Below the pieces are notes generated by a model. It did not search any database. It was not told the origin of the DNA and saw only the letters and a program-made list of their open reading frames with translations. Both the position numbers and the translations under genes were made by a program. DNA of 64,000 nucleotides from Lapidilactobacillus luobeiensis (GTDB lineage: Bacteria; Bacillota; Bacilli; Lactobacillales; Lactobacillaceae), in the NCBI RefSeq assembly GCF_024345205.1, contig NZ_BROC01000011.1, forward strand, positions 1 to 64,000, in the 5' to 3' direction. Positions 8,803-18,526 of this stretch are shown one piece after another (positions within the stretch are counted from its first letter, which is position 1; the number at the start of each line of letters is the position of its first letter).

Positions 8803-8857
8803 CAAAAAAGTGACTTCATCGCCAGAGAAATGTTGGCAATGAAATCACTTTTTATTA
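8803..8857. terminator. Bidirectional hairpin terminator
   Basis: AAAAAAGTGACTTCAT and ATGAAATCACTTTTT pair around a GCCA / TGGC inner stem, with A and T runs at the ends. It lies downstream of the ABC exporter operon on the minus strand and upstream of the original tetR promoter region. Confidence 0.8.
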
Positions 8858-8881
8858 ATTAAGGTCTGTCTGAAAAGCATA

Positions 8882-9064
8882 GTGCGCTGCCAAAACGCTG
8901 GCTAGGCTAATGCTCTGAAGCTGTCCAGGTCGGTTCGCGCTCTGATTTTTGAAACGCGCTTACCAACCTAGCTTCTTCCGCTTAGCTACGCAAAGTTTCC
9001 GGAGGCATGGACCCGCCTCCAAAATCCTTGCTAGGCTAATGCTCTGAAGCTGACCAGGTCAGTT
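8882..9064 (-). repeat. Structured intergenic repeat, hairpin type, plus a partial copy
   Basis: On the minus strand: a left arm (9063-9046), the conserved GAGCATTAGCCTAGCAAG, the hairpin GGAGGC / GCCTCC, then CGTAGCTAAGCGGAA and a right arm (8975-8962) that closes the outer stem. On the minus strand the arms pair with G-U wobbles; the plus strand would have mismatches. A second, incomplete copy follows (8935-8882). It lies in the 3' flank of the ABC exporter operon, in sense orientation. The same unit occurs at 14543-14712 and 21316-21530. Confidence 0.75.
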
Positions 9065-9071
9065 CGCGCTC

Positions 9072-10853
9072 TTATTCAAAGACCATTTGGTTGTGGTAGA
9101 GTTCGGCATAGAAGCCGTTTTCTTTCAAGAGGGCTTGGTGGTTGCCTTCTTCGATCACTTGACCGTCGCGGAGCACGACGATTTTATCGGCGTTGAGGAT
9201 GGTCTTCAAACGATGGGCGATCACGAAACTGGTCCGGCCGGCGATCACATTGTCCATGGCTGCTTGGATCTGCGCCTCAGTCACGGTATCCACATTGGAG
9301 GTGGCTTCATCCAGAATCAACAATTTTGGATTGGTCATGATCGTTCGCGCGATCGACATCAATTGTTTTTGACCCGCGGAGAAAATCGTATTCTCATCGC
9401 TGATCATGGTGTCATAGCCATCATCCAACGTCATGATGAAATCATGGATTCGCGCCTGTTGGGCCGCGGCAATCATCTCATCATCACTGGCATCCGGCTT
9501 CCCGAATTTAATGTTCTCGCCGATCGTCCCGGAGAAAAGTTGCGGATCTTGCAGAACGATCCCGACATTTTCCCGTAAGGAGAACAGATCCATTTCCTTG
9601 ATTTCTGTACCATCAAAGGTGATTTGTCCTGAATCAAGATCATAGAACCGGTTCAGCAGGTTCATTACCGTGGTCTTGCCTGAGCCAGTTGGGCCGACTA
9701 ACGCGACCATCTGGCCGGGATCCACATTGATATCGACCCCATGGAGGATCTCTTTTCCTGGTTGATAACTGAAATGGACATCCTTTAACTGGATCCCCTG
9801 GTCGATCGTCGTTAATTCCTGACCGTGGGCGGGGTTGACTTCATCAGGTTGTTCCCGCACTTCATTGATCCGGCGCGCGCCCGTGATCGCCAATTGGATC
9901 ATGGTGTACAGGGATGTCAGGGAAATGATCGGTTGATAATATTGTTGCGCGTACTGAACGAAGATCACCACAAGGCCCAATCCAGCCGCGACGGACATTT
10001 GCTGATTCATCACTAAACTTGAACCGACAAAAATCACCAGCGCCGTATTGAACAGCGACATCCCTTGCATCAGCGGGAACAAGATCCCTGACCAGATCTG
10101 ACCGCGCAACGTCGATTTCTTGACCTTGGCGTTGTGTTTCATAAATCCAGCGATCGAGTCCTTCTGCAGACCATTGGTGATGATCACTTTCTGTCCCGTG
10201 ATCTGTTCGTTGATATAGCCATTCAGCTTACCAATATCGTCTTGTTGCGCGTTGACATATTTCTGGGCTTTGACGATAATGATCGCCGCCAAAATCACGG
10301 CCACCGGCGTTGACGCCACGGTGACCCAGGCCAAGGTCACATTCTGTCGGAACATCATGATGATCATCCCGATAAACAAGGTGATACTGGAGAAAATCTC
10401 AAAGAGCGCTTGGTTCATCGCGTTGAAAATATTATCCAGATCTGACGTATAACGGGCCAAAATATCCCCGTCCGAGTGAGTGTCAAAATAGCTGACCCGC
10501 ATCCGTTGCATTTTACGAAACAGACCGATCCGCATCGTGCCCGTAGAACGCCCGGCGATCTGCGAAATGATCAAGGAACTGATCAACATCGCCACCGCGT
10601 TGAAAATGTAAAACCACATCAATTTGATCAAGGCGCTGTTGAACGCCGCCTTTGAAGCCTGCGCGCGAGTTGCTGGATTGGACCAAACTTGGAGATATTT
10701 GGCCAGATCACTGATTGCGTCACCCATGAACACAGGCGCTTTGACCTGTAAATAGGTCGCGACGATCGTTAAACCTAAAACGACCAACAAACCGAGCCAA
10801 TATTTACGGAGATAATGGGCAAAAAACTTACCCGCACCTTTTAAATCACTCAT
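9072..10853 (-). CDS. Heterodimeric ABC multidrug exporter, half-transporter B
   Basis: 593 aa: six transmembrane helices (about residues 15-330) followed by a nucleotide-binding domain. Walker A is GPTGSGKTT, Walker B LLILDEATS with the catalytic Glu, and the H-loop is IAHR, so this half supplies the competent Walker motifs. Its signature is FSAGQ instead of LSGGQ. It lies one base after the 571-aa partner in the same direction. The pair resembles LmrCD/BmrCD-type exporters, in which one ATP site is degenerate. Substrates are probably amphipathic drugs or peptides. Confidence 0.9.
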   Translation of the reverse strand: MSDLKGAGKFFAHYLRKYWLGLLVVLGLTIVATYLQVKAPVFMGDAISDLAKYLQVWSNPATRAQASKAAFNSALIKLMWFYIFNAVAMLISSLIISQIAGRSTGTMRIGLFRKMQRMRVSYFDTHSDGDILARYTSDLDNIFNAMNQALFEIFSSITLFIGMIIMMFRQNVTLAWVTVASTPVAVILAAIIIVKAQKYVNAQQDDIGKLNGYINEQITGQKVIITNGLQKDSIAGFMKHNAKVKKSTLRGQIWSGILFPLMQGMSLFNTALVIFVGSSLVMNQQMSVAAGLGLVVIFVQYAQQYYQPIISLTSLYTMIQLAITGARRINEVREQPDEVNPAHGQELTTIDQGIQLKDVHFSYQPGKEILHGVDINVDPGQMVALVGPTGSGKTTVMNLLNRFYDLDSGQITFDGTEIKEMDLFSLRENVGIVLQDPQLFSGTIGENIKFGKPDASDDEMIAAAQQARIHDFIMTLDDGYDTMISDENTIFSAGQKQLMSIARTIMTNPKLLILDEATSNVDTVTEAQIQAAMDNVIAGRTSFVIAHRLKTILNADKIVVLRDGQVIEEGNHQALLKENGFYAELYHNQMVFE

Positions 10854-10854
10854 C

Positions 10855-12570
10855 TTACGCCTCCTCTAACGCCTTTTGCGTCCGATAGATTTCCTGATAA
10901 GTTGGGTTGTTACGAACTAATTCGTGATGGGTCCCCATGCCGACCAATTGACCATGATCCAACACGAGGATCCGGTCGGCCTTGATGATCGAGGCGATTT
11001 TTTCAGCAATGATCACGGTGGTGGTGTGGCTTAATTCCTTGGCCAACGCCTCTTGGACCAGCTTCTCTGAACGGGCGTCCAAAGCGCTGGTCGAATCATC
11101 CATGATCAAAATATCAGGTTGACTGATCACGCCTCGGGTGATCGATAACCGCTGCTTCTGTCCACCAGAAAAGTTCGCCGAACGTTCTTCAACTGGCGCG
11201 TCATAGCGTTTATCCAATCGTTCGATAAATTCGGAAGATTGGGCGATATTCGCTGCCCAGCTCATATCTGTCGTCGTCGCTTCCGGCTTCCCTTGGCGCA
11301 AATTCTGAGCAATCGTTCCGGAGAATAAAGTTGACCGCTGTAACACAAAGGAAACTGCTTGCCGCAATGAATGTTCATTGACCGTGCGCACGTCCTTACC
11401 GCCGACCTCGATCGAACCCTTTTCCGGATCGAATAACCGTGGAATCAATTGCGCCAGCGTCGATTTACCCGAACCAGTCGCGCCGACGATCCCAATCATT
11501 TCACCCGGTTTCACGGAAAAACTAATATCTTGCAAAGTCGGTTTCTCATCACCTGGATAAGTGAAAGTCACATCATTGAATTCAATCGCGCCTGATAAGT
11601 TTTCATCAGGTACTTCTGGGAATGTGAGGCTTGGCTGGGTATCATAGATTTCTTGCAACCGGTTCAGGGAAACAAGCGCCTGGGAGACCCCAGTCATCAT
11701 GAACCCCGCATTAACGATCGCGAAAAGGATCTGCATCAAATAACTGACAAACGCGGTCACGGCCGTTAACGCGCCGGGATCAGAGGTGACCATTTGCCCA
11801 ACCAACATGATCGAACCGGCCACAGCCAGATTCCCCACTAAGAAGAAAGCGGGCATCAGAATAGAAAACAGATTACCGATATGGATCGTGGTGTCGGTCA
11901 TCTCATCTGAAGATTCCGAGAATTTAGCAATCTGACTCTTCTCTTGAACGAAGGACTTGACCACACGGATCCCCATTAGGTTTTCCCGCGCTAACATATT
12001 GTTCCGGTCAAGGATCGTCTGCATTTTCATGAAATACTTGCCCATGCGCGCAAAGGCGAAGACACTGACCAAGCCGATCAGGACCATCATTAAAACAATG
12101 ACCCACCACAGCTTGGGCAACGTGATGATCGCCAGGATCAGCGAACCAATGAAGAGAATCGGAATCCGCGTGATCTGTTGCAACACGGACATCACCACGT
12201 ACTGCACATGGTTAACATCATTGGTCAAGCGCACGACCAAATTCGCCGCCGAGAATTTCTCGATATCTTCAAACGAGAATTTCTGGATCTGGCGATAACC
12301 ATCTTCACGCATATCCGCGGCAACGCCTTGAGCCGCACGCGCCGAGAAAATTGTGTTAAAAACACTGGCAATGATGCCCAAGATCGTCAAACCAATCAAT
12401 TGGATCCCCAACTGATTGATCGTCTGATCATCTTTCTTCAAGATCGCCGCCAGCATATCTTGCAAAAGATGCGGTTGCCACAAAGTGACGAACGCGATCA
12501 CCGCCACCGCCAGTGTTGCCCATAACGCATCACTACGATAACGTTTCAAATATCGCATAAATGTTTTCAT
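10855..12570 (-). CDS. Heterodimeric ABC multidrug exporter, half-transporter A
   Basis: 571 aa with six transmembrane helices in the first 310 residues and a C-terminal ATPase domain. Walker [10 protein letters not shown] and signature FSGGQKQ are standard. Walker B, however, is ILIMDDSTS, with Asp in place of the catalytic Glu, and the H-loop is IAEK with no histidine. This half therefore contributes the degenerate site, the same asymmetry as in LmrC/BmrC. The start has GGGGG at good distance. It is transcribed first, ahead of its partner. No regulator gene is adjacent. Confidence 0.9.
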   Translation of the reverse strand: MKTFMRYLKRYRSDALWATLAVAVIAFVTLWQPHLLQDMLAAILKKDDQTINQLGIQLIGLTILGIIASVFNTIFSARAAQGVAADMREDGYRQIQKFSFEDIEKFSAANLVVRLTNDVNHVQYVVMSVLQQITRIPILFIGSLILAIITLPKLWWVIVLMMVLIGLVSVFAFARMGKYFMKMQTILDRNNMLARENLMGIRVVKSFVQEKSQIAKFSESSDEMTDTTIHIGNLFSILMPAFFLVGNLAVAGSIMLVGQMVTSDPGALTAVTAFVSYLMQILFAIVNAGFMMTGVSQALVSLNRLQEIYDTQPSLTFPEVPDENLSGAIEFNDVTFTYPGDEKPTLQDISFSVKPGEMIGIVGATGSGKSTLAQLIPRLFDPEKGSIEVGGKDVRTVNEHSLRQAVSFVLQRSTLFSGTIAQNLRQGKPEATTTDMSWAANIAQSSEFIERLDKRYDAPVEERSANFSGGQKQRLSITRGVISQPDILIMDDSTSALDARSEKLVQEALAKELSHTTTVIIAEKIASIIKADRILVLDHGQLVGMGTHHELVRNNPTYQEIYRTQKALEEA

Positions 12571-12599
12571 TCATTTACCCCCAATCGTTTTTGACAATA

Positions 12600-12979
12600 G
12601 AATATGATTTTACCCTAAAGAAAAAATAATCGCAATAGGTCTGTAGACTTACTTTCGTAAGTTTTTTGTGATCGTGATTATGCAAGAGTTATTGGTATTT
12701 CGCTTCTAGCGCAAGCTCACTCGCTGAAATCTGTTGAATCTCCAAAATAGCCGGCTAAACGACAGCTTTATATAGTAGAAACTAGATCCGGTAGCCCGTT
12801 TGACTGACCAAATGACTTGCCGTGAAATTGTTTTCCCCGCAGATCACAGATGGCGGCGCTCCGCGGTTCGATTATTTCGGTTCGTTGCGCCATGGTGCTA
12901 TCATTGACCTGTAAGTTTCATTGATTATTGGGAATATTGGGGATTCCGCCCTGTTTTTTTTGCTGAAAGGAAGATTCTG
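12600..12979. other. Intergenic region between divergent operons
   Basis: It separates the ABC exporter (minus strand) from the reductase gene (plus strand) and should hold both promoters. TTGACC at 12904 is a possible -35, but I see no well-spaced -10. No gene, repeat or operator was recognised. Confidence 0.4.
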
Positions 12980-14287
12980 ATGGCAGATTATCAAACAATT
13001 ATTATTGGTGCCGGCCCTGCCGGTAACGCTTTGGCTTATCGCCTGGCCAGCACCCAGAAAGTCTTGGTCGTTGAAAACGATCTCTTTGGCGGCACCTGCC
13101 CCAATCAAGGTTGTGACGCGAAAAAGATGTTGTATAGCGGGATCGAAGTGCGCCAACAAGCGCAGCGGCTCCAAGGTCACGGCCTAGCCTCCGCGCCAAA
13201 GATCAACTGGCCTGACTTAATGGCGTTCAAGCGCAGTTACACCGAACAAGTCCCAACAGCCACGGAAGCCGAGTTGAGAAACGTTGGCGTGACTACGGTT
13301 CATGGCACCGCTAAATTTATCGCCGCCGATATTCTGGAAGTCGACCATCATCAATACCACGGCAACCATATCGTGATTGCCACCGGTCAGCGGCCGCATC
13401 AACTCCAGATCCCCGGCGCCGAATTGCTTAAAACAAGTCGGGACTTTCTCGACCTCGACCAATTGCCGCAGCGGATTATTTTTATTGGTGGCGGTTATAT
13501 CAGTTTCGAATTGGCCAATATCGCCGCCACAGCAGGCGCACAGGTCACGCTGATCCACCACAATCAGCGGCCGCTGAAACAGTTCCCACAAATGCTGGTC
13601 GCTAGCCTGATCCAACAAATGACCGCTGCAGGTATCCAGGTCCACTTAGGCGCCGAACCCCAAGCCGTCCAAAAAACCGCCACCGGCTTGCAACTGCAAA
13701 CCAGCGCCGGTGACTTCGATGCCGACCTGATCATCAACGCTACTGGTCGCCAACCCAATATCGATGCCTTGGGACTGGACCAAGTCGGCATCAACGCCGA
13801 TGTTCACGGTGTCGCCGTCAATGACCATCTACAAACCAGCCTTCCTGAAGTTTATGCCATCGGTGATGTGGTCAAACGAACTTTGCCGAAATTGACACCC
13901 GTTGCTAGTTTCGAAGGTGACTATTTGGCTGACCAACTCTTAGGCTTGCGGGACGACGCCATTGATTATCCGCTGATCCCGACCATTGTTTTCGGCACGG
14001 AAAAGCTGGCCCAGATCGGCGTTTCAGTTAACGAGGCGCAAAAAGACACCCTCCATTTCCAAGTGACGGAGATGGATGTGGGCAGCTGGTACACTTATAA
14101 TCGAATCCAAGATAAAAACGCCAAGGTATTGTTGGTCAAAGATATGGTGGGGCAAGTGGTCGGCGTCAGTGTGCTGTCCGCATTGGCCGACGAACTGATC
14201 AATCATTTCGCGGATCGGCTGGCTCAAGGTCACGCGCCACTGTATCTGTATCCAACCACCGCCAGTGATCTAGCCTACTTGAATTAA
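12980..14287 (+). CDS. FAD-dependent pyridine nucleotide-disulfide reductase, glutathione-reductase-like
   Basis: 435 aa. The FAD-binding motif GAGPAGNALA is at residues 9-18, followed by the redox-active pair in GGTCPNQGCDAKK (Cys near 40 and 45). An NAD(P)H-binding GGGYISFELA sits near 172, the second FAD motif YAIGDV near 293, and a dimerisation domain is C-terminal. It should reduce a disulfide such as glutathione or a related thiol with NADPH. The usual C-terminal HPT catalytic segment is replaced by YPTTASD, so the exact substrate is doubtful. AAAGGAAG precedes the ATG. It is monocistronic, followed by structured repeats. Confidence 0.85.
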   Translation: MADYQTIIIGAGPAGNALAYRLASTQKVLVVENDLFGGTCPNQGCDAKKMLYSGIEVRQQAQRLQGHGLASAPKINWPDLMAFKRSYTEQVPTATEAELRNVGVTTVHGTAKFIAADILEVDHHQYHGNHIVIATGQRPHQLQIPGAELLKTSRDFLDLDQLPQRIIFIGGGYISFELANIAATAGAQVTLIHHNQRPLKQFPQMLVASLIQQMTAAGIQVHLGAEPQAVQKTATGLQLQTSAGDFDADLIINATGRQPNIDALGLDQVGINADVHGVAVNDHLQTSLPEVYAIGDVVKRTLPKLTPVASFEGDYLADQLLGLRDDAIDYPLIPTIVFGTEKLAQIGVSVNEAQKDTLHFQVTEMDVGSWYTYNRIQDKNAKVLLVKDMVGQVVGVSVLSALADELINHFADRLAQGHAPLYLYPTTASDLAYLN

Positions 14288-14328
14288 ACCGATATTGTTT
14301 GTTCTAAAGTTGGTTGAGCACTCGTAAT

Positions 14329-14528
14329 GTTGGTGGTAGGTAGGTGTGGTGGGGCTCCAGGTCGGGCTGGGGGTGGTGGAACGCTGCGGGCACGACTTGA
14401 AGCTTTTCGGAAACCCGCCGAAAATCTTCAAGCTCGGCCTTATTGTAGGCGATAAATCGCCAACAATAATATCGCGGCTGACTCACCCCCAGTCCGACCT
14501 TCCGCCAGCTAGCAAACAGCCCACCAAC
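14329..14528. repeat. Structured intergenic element, long stem enclosing two hairpins
   Basis: Nested arms: GTTGGTGG (14329-14336) with CCACCAAC (14521-14528), and GGTCGGGCTGGGGGTG (14360-14375) with its near-complement at 14484-14499. Inside are hairpin 14395-14434 (ACTTGAAGCTTTTCGG against CCGAAAATCTTCAAGCT) and hairpin 14440-14469 (TTATTGT / ACAATAA around GGCGATAAATCGCC). The topology equals that of 345-503, although the sequences differ. Confidence 0.7.
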
Positions 14529-14542
14529 GACAGAGTGCGGAA

Positions 14543-14712
14543 CACAACGGGTTGACTTTGAGCATTAACCTAGTCAGGATTTTGGAAGCGGGTTTCGCTT
14601 CCAGAAGCCTGAAGTAGTTAAGCGCAGAAGTCAGTTGTGTGCAGCACGTTTCGAGTGTAAACCGACCTGGGCAGCTTCTGAGCATTAGCCCAGCAATTGT
14701 TTTAGGCTCTAG
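14543..14712 (+). repeat. Structured intergenic repeat, hairpin type, plus a partial copy
   Basis: Outer stem: CACAAC, a GGGT bulge and TGACTTT against AAGTCA and GTTGTG (14628-14639). Inside are GAGCATTAACCTAGTCAGG, the hairpin GGAAGC / GCTTCC (14584-14602) and the return arm CCTGAAGTAGTTAAGCGC. A partial second copy (GAGCATTAGCCCAGCAA) follows. It lies in sense orientation downstream of the reductase gene. Confidence 0.75.
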
Positions 14713-14739
14713 CTGGCAAAACCACTTTGACAGCAACAA

Positions 14740-14776
14740 AATAATCCCCTTACCTAAAATCAGTAGGGGGATTATT
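14740..14776. terminator. Bidirectional terminator between convergent units
   Basis: AAATAATCCCC and GGGGGATTATTT pair around a 16-base loop. It serves opuABC on the minus strand and the transcript arriving from the reductase gene on the plus strand. Confidence 0.75.
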
Positions 14777-14787
14777 TAGCAAAACAG

Positions 14788-16530
14788 TTACTTGACTTGC
14801 CAAGCCTTGACTTGTTTGGGATGTGCCTTGATCCACTTTTGCGCGGCTTTTTCTGGGCTCATGCCCCGATTGATTGCTAGCATCACGCTTTGCATATCTT
14901 TGACGGACCAGTGGAAGTTATCCAGGACCCGATAAACTTCGGGTTGATCTTGTTTCAAGTCCTTACGCACGATCGTGTTGATGGTTTCGCCTTGACCCAT
15001 TACCTGTTGCGGGTCGGCCAGATATTTCAGGTCGTACTTAGCGAATAACCAATGTGGGGACCAGCCGGTGATCACAATCGGCTGTTTGGCTTTGATCGCC
15101 TTTTGTAACGCGACGGTCATCGCGCCGGTGGAGGAGGTAGCCACAGACCAATTGGCCAGATTGGGATATTTTTTCAAGGCGCGATCGGTGGCGGTGACGA
15201 CGCCTGCGCCAGGCTCGATGCCTGTGATTGTCTGATCCGCTTGATCAGTCAGCTCACTGATGCTGTTGACTTTCATGTAGATGGGAACGACTAGCCCGAT
15301 TTTCGCGCCGGTCAAATTGGCGCCTAGATTGTCCACTTGCGTGCGATATTTCTGATATTGAGCGCCGTGAGTGTTGGGTAGCCAGGCGGAAACCATCCCG
15401 TCAGACTCGCCTTTCGCCATGGATTGCCACATGATCGCGTTGTCTAATGGTGTCAGCTCGACTTGATAGCCCATTTGGCGCAGAACTTCTCCGATCACAT
15501 TGGTGGAAGCGACCTCTGTATCCCATTGGACATAACTTAACTTCACGGTGCCGCGACTACTGCTGGCGGCGGATCGCTGAGTCGTGATTGCGGAACCCAC
15601 TGCGATCACTAACATGGCAGTGACTAAACTCAAGTTGAAACGACGACGTTTTTTCTTCGTTTGTCGGTCTTCACTGAGCTTACGTGGCCGATTAAGACTT
15701 TGAGTGAAGCGGTCCACGATGATCGCCAGGATCACCAAAGCAACCCCATAAACGAAGCCGTTGCCGACCTGCGCACGCTGCAATGCTGATAAAACGCCGC
15801 GACCTAAGCCCGGCGCGCCGATCATTGACGCGATCACGACCATTGATAAGGCCAACATGGTGGTTTGGTTGATTCCGGCCATGATCGTACTTTTAGCCAA
15901 TGGCAGTTCCACTTTGAAAAGCTTCTGCCAGCCAGTACTGCCAAATGAATCGGCCGCTTCGACTAATTCACCGTCAACTTGACGAATACCCAGATTGGTC
16001 ATGCGTACTGTTGGCGGTAAGGCGAAAATCACTGAAGCGACCACACCGGGTACGACGCCGATACCGAAGAAGGCCACCGCCGGGATCAGATAAACGAACC
16101 CCGGCATGGTTTGCATGAAATCTAACAAGGGTTTCTGAATCGTTTGCATCGTATCGCTTTTGGCCATCCAGATCCCCAACGGTACCCCGATCAGGATCGA
16201 GACCAAGCTGGCGAACAGGACCAGGGTGACCGTATTCATCAGATTCGACCACAAGCCTTGATTCCAAATAAACAGGGTCCCCACTAAGGTGAACGTCGGC
16301 AAACTCCAGCGACGCCCACTAACAAAAAAAGCCGCGATGGTCAATAATCCAATAAAAACTGGAATCGGTATCGCCAGCAAGCCTTGCGTCAAGGCATTCA
16401 TCATCCCTTGACCGCCCGTTTGGATCTGATCAAAGAAAGCACTGCCGGCTTTGGTCAACCAATCGGTGAAACTTTCGACCCAATTGGCGACTGGTAATTT
16501 TGAGATTGCTGTAATTGTGAGTTGATCCAT
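14788..16530 (-). CDS. opuABC: Glycine betaine ABC transporter, fused permease and substrate-binding protein (OpuABC)
   Basis: 580 aa made of two parts. Residues about 1-285 are an OpuAB/ProW-type permease with around six helices and the EAA-like loop (VEAADSFGSTGWQKLF). After a basic linker and another membrane segment, residues about 315-580 form an OpuAC/ProX-type binding domain displayed outside (it begins VKLSYVQWDTEVASTNV and ends in the helical KAAQKWIKAHP). The fusion is the arrangement of Lactococcus OpuA. It imports glycine betaine, or a related compatible solute, under osmotic stress. It begins 3 bases after the ATPase gene. Confidence 0.93.
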   Translation of the reverse strand: MDQLTITAISKLPVANWVESFTDWLTKAGSAFFDQIQTGGQGMMNALTQGLLAIPIPVFIGLLTIAAFFVSGRRWSLPTFTLVGTLFIWNQGLWSNLMNTVTLVLFASLVSILIGVPLGIWMAKSDTMQTIQKPLLDFMQTMPGFVYLIPAVAFFGIGVVPGVVASVIFALPPTVRMTNLGIRQVDGELVEAADSFGSTGWQKLFKVELPLAKSTIMAGINQTTMLALSMVVIASMIGAPGLGRGVLSALQRAQVGNGFVYGVALVILAIIVDRFTQSLNRPRKLSEDRQTKKKRRRFNLSLVTAMLVIAVGSAITTQRSAASSSRGTVKLSYVQWDTEVASTNVIGEVLRQMGYQVELTPLDNAIMWQSMAKGESDGMVSAWLPNTHGAQYQKYRTQVDNLGANLTGAKIGLVVPIYMKVNSISELTDQADQTITGIEPGAGVVTATDRALKKYPNLANWSVATSSTGAMTVALQKAIKAKQPIVITGWSPHWLFAKYDLKYLADPQQVMGQGETINTIVRKDLKQDQPEVYRVLDNFHWSVKDMQSVMLAINRGMSPEKAAQKWIKAHPKQVKAWQVK

Positions 16531-16533
16531 TAG

Positions 16534-17817
16534 CTAGACTCCCTTCTCTGGCGTTGCCGTCGTATTGTCGTGCGCGTCTGTTTTGACGGTTGCTGATCCG
16601 CTGGTGATTGCTACTGGATCCGCTGGTGACTCAGCTGTGGTCTCGGTGTCTGCCAAGGCCTCCAGCACACTACCCCGGATCACTACTCCGAGCAATTTAT
16701 TTTGTTCATCAACCACAGCTACTGGTGTATCCGCGGCATAGATGACATTGAAGATCTCGTTAGCGATGGTGTCCGAACTGATTTTAGGGATATCCTGACG
16801 CAAATAATCAATTAATGGCTGTCCGTTTTTTAAAGCGGACAATGCCCCATCTGCGGTGATCACACCTTGCAAACGACGTTGTTTATCAATGGCGATCAAC
16901 ATTGAAGTTTCTTCATGCCGCATGCGCCGCAATGCCATTTTTGGCCCGTCGATTGCTAAATTGATCGTCACTGCCGGAATCATGATATTCCGTGCCGTCA
17001 AAACCTTGGTGTAGTCCACATCCTGCGTAAAAGTTCGCACATAATCGTTGGCTGGATGCGTCAGGATCTCCTCACCTGTGCCGATCTGTTGGATCTGGCC
17101 ATCACGCATGACCGCGATCCGATCGCCGATCCGTAACGCTTCGTTTAAATCGTGAGTGATAAAAATAATCGTTTTCTGTAAATTGGCTTGGAGATCGATC
17201 AATTCATCTTGCATTTCTCGGCGAATCAAGGGATCCAATGCGGAAAAGGCCTCATCCATCAAAAGAATATCAGGATCATTGGCCAAAGCCCGCGCCAACC
17301 CGACCCGCTGTTGCATCCCACCCGATAATTGTTCCGGATATTGATCCGCAAACGGCGTTAATGACATCTCCGCCAAGGCTTTTTGCGCGGCTTGCGCACG
17401 CTCGGCTGGAATGACCCCACGGATCTCTAAACCAAACTCAACATTTTGTTGAACCGTTCGGTTGGGTAATAATCCAAAATTCTGAAAAACCATATCCATT
17501 TTATGACGTCGGACTGCGCGTAATTGTTTCTTGTCCATCGCGTTGATATCGACGCCTTCTAAGTAGATATGACCACTGGTAGGCTCGATCAAGCGATTCA
17601 GTAAACGGATCAAAGTTGATTTGCCTGAGCCTGAAAGTCCCATGATCACAAAGATCTCCCCAGCTTCTACAGAAAAATCAGCCTGATAAACCCCAACGGT
17701 CGAACCAGTTTTCTTTAAAATTTCTGTTTTGGAACGGCCAGCTGCCATCATTTTCATGGCAGCTTTCGTTTTCTTGCCAAAGACTTTACTTAAATTTTTT
17801 ACGGTAACGATTGGCAC
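16534..17817 (-). CDS. opuAA: Glycine betaine ABC transporter ATP-binding protein (OpuAA)
   Basis: 427 aa. The ATPase domain has Walker [10 protein letters not shown] near residue 58, signature [10 protein letters not shown] and Walker [15 protein letters not shown] tandem CBS module (about 265-385) follows; in Lactococcus OpuA this part senses ionic strength and binds c-di-AMP. A Thr/Asp-rich tail ends the protein. The start was set at GTG 17817, 6 nt after GGGGG; TTG at 17820 is only 3 nt away. The promoter and a BusR-type operator lie directly upstream. It is the first gene of the opuA operon. Confidence 0.93.
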   Translation of the reverse strand: MPIVTVKNLSKVFGKKTKAAMKMMAAGRSKTEILKKTGSTVGVYQADFSVEAGEIFVIMGLSGSGKSTLIRLLNRLIEPTSGHIYLEGVDINAMDKKQLRAVRRHKMDMVFQNFGLLPNRTVQQNVEFGLEIRGVIPAERAQAAQKALAEMSLTPFADQYPEQLSGGMQQRVGLARALANDPDILLMDEAFSALDPLIRREMQDELIDLQANLQKTIIFITHDLNEALRIGDRIAVMRDGQIQQIGTGEEILTHPANDYVRTFTQDVDYTKVLTARNIMIPAVTINLAIDGPKMALRRMRHEETSMLIAIDKQRRLQGVITADGALSALKNGQPLIDYLRQDIPKISSDTIANEIFNVIYAADTPVAVVDEQNKLLGVVIRGSVLEALADTETTAESPADPVAITSGSATVKTDAHDNTTATPEKGV

Positions 17818-17843
17818 CAAATTCCCCCTTTTTTCTAGTCATC

Positions 17844-17890
17844 AAAAAAGTGGCCATACTATCGTATCATAGTGTGGTCACTTTTGTAAA
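17844..17890 (-). promoter_or_regulatory. opuA promoter with BusR-type operator
   Basis: AAAGTGGC (17847-17854) and GTCACTTT (17877-17884) form an inverted repeat with exactly 22 bases between the half-sites; the arms extend inward (CCA-ACTAT / ATAGT-TGG). On the minus strand the -35 TTTACA (17885-17890) and a possible -10 TACGAT (17861-17866, 18-bp spacer) lie within it. Binding would block the promoter. The same dyad also looks like a terminator because of the adjacent T run. Confidence 0.7.
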
Positions 17891-17928
17891 ACTTTGTGAT
17901 TTCAGCTCAGTCACGTTTATGAATCAAA

Positions 17929-17969
17929 AAGCGCGTCATCATTGACTTGATCAACGAATGACGCGTTCC
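17929..17969 (-). terminator. Terminator of the busR-nudix unit
   Basis: Arms AACGCGTCAT and ATGACGCG are followed by CTTTTTG on the minus strand, downstream of the Nudix gene and upstream of the opuA promoter. Confidence 0.7.
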
Positions 17970-18057
17970 TAAAATTGTGATTTGGCACCGTGGCTGACTA
18001 CAATGATCCGATCACGCTAGTCAAAGTCTCTGACATATTTCTCCAGTCAGAGCGCCA

Positions 18058-18519
18058 TTAACGGAATAAAGCCGCGCTGTCCTCATCTAAATAAACCACT
18101 TCAGACAGTTCCGGCCGTTCAAATACTTGCAAGAAATCGGCTAATGATCCCGCCAAACGATGTTGCTTTAGCTCACTTTGATCCAGCCAGAAAACATCGC
18201 CTTCGCGGCTGGACTTCAATTCACCCTTAAAATTATCGGTCCGATAAAAATAGATCACCCGGCGGAATTTCACGCCAGCGGCAGTCAGATCCGGGTACTG
18301 GCACAGGCCGACCAAGCGTAGATCACGGACGAGCAAGCCCGTCTCCTCTTGGATCTCGCGAACGGCCGCATCGTAGAAGGGCTCATTTGGTTCAACGTGC
18401 CCGCCGGGGAAAGTAAGTCCTGGCCAATCTTTTTTTACGCGATTTTCAACTAAAACTTGGTCACCCTTGGTCACCATCACCAAATTAAGAAAAAGCGCTT
18501 GTTCTGTTGCATGTTTCAC
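18058..18519 (-). CDS. Nudix hydrolase
   Basis: 153 aa. The Nudix box GGHVEPNEPFYDAAVREIQE with the following ETGL (residues about 39-62) is complete, including the REIQEE metal ligands. It hydrolyses a nucleoside diphosphate linked to another group; similarity in size and in the first strands to MutT/8-oxo-dGTP diphosphatase-like proteins is general only. It starts at GTG 18519 with GAGGG upstream. It lies 7 bases after the busR-like gene and is likely co-transcribed, ending at the terminator 17929-17969. Confidence 0.88.
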   Translation of the reverse strand: MKHATEQALFLNLVMVTKGDQVLVENRVKKDWPGLTFPGGHVEPNEPFYDAAVREIQEETGLLVRDLRLVGLCQYPDLTAAGVKFRRVIYFYRTDNFKGELKSSREGDVFWLDQSELKQHRLAGSLADFLQVFERPELSEVVYLDEDSAALFR

Positions 18520-18526
18520 TGTACCC

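Noticed and set aside
12178-12525. 115-codon frame opposite the ABC exporter gene
   Set aside because: Antisense shadow of a well-supported coding region. Several similar frames opposite the transporter, enolase and reductase genes were dropped for the same reason.
17844-17890. Simple terminator for the upstream Nudix gene
   Set aside because: A separate terminator already lies at 17929-17969. This dyad coincides with the opuA promoter and has the 22-bp half-site spacing of a BusR operator, which explains it better, although some terminator activity is not excluded.
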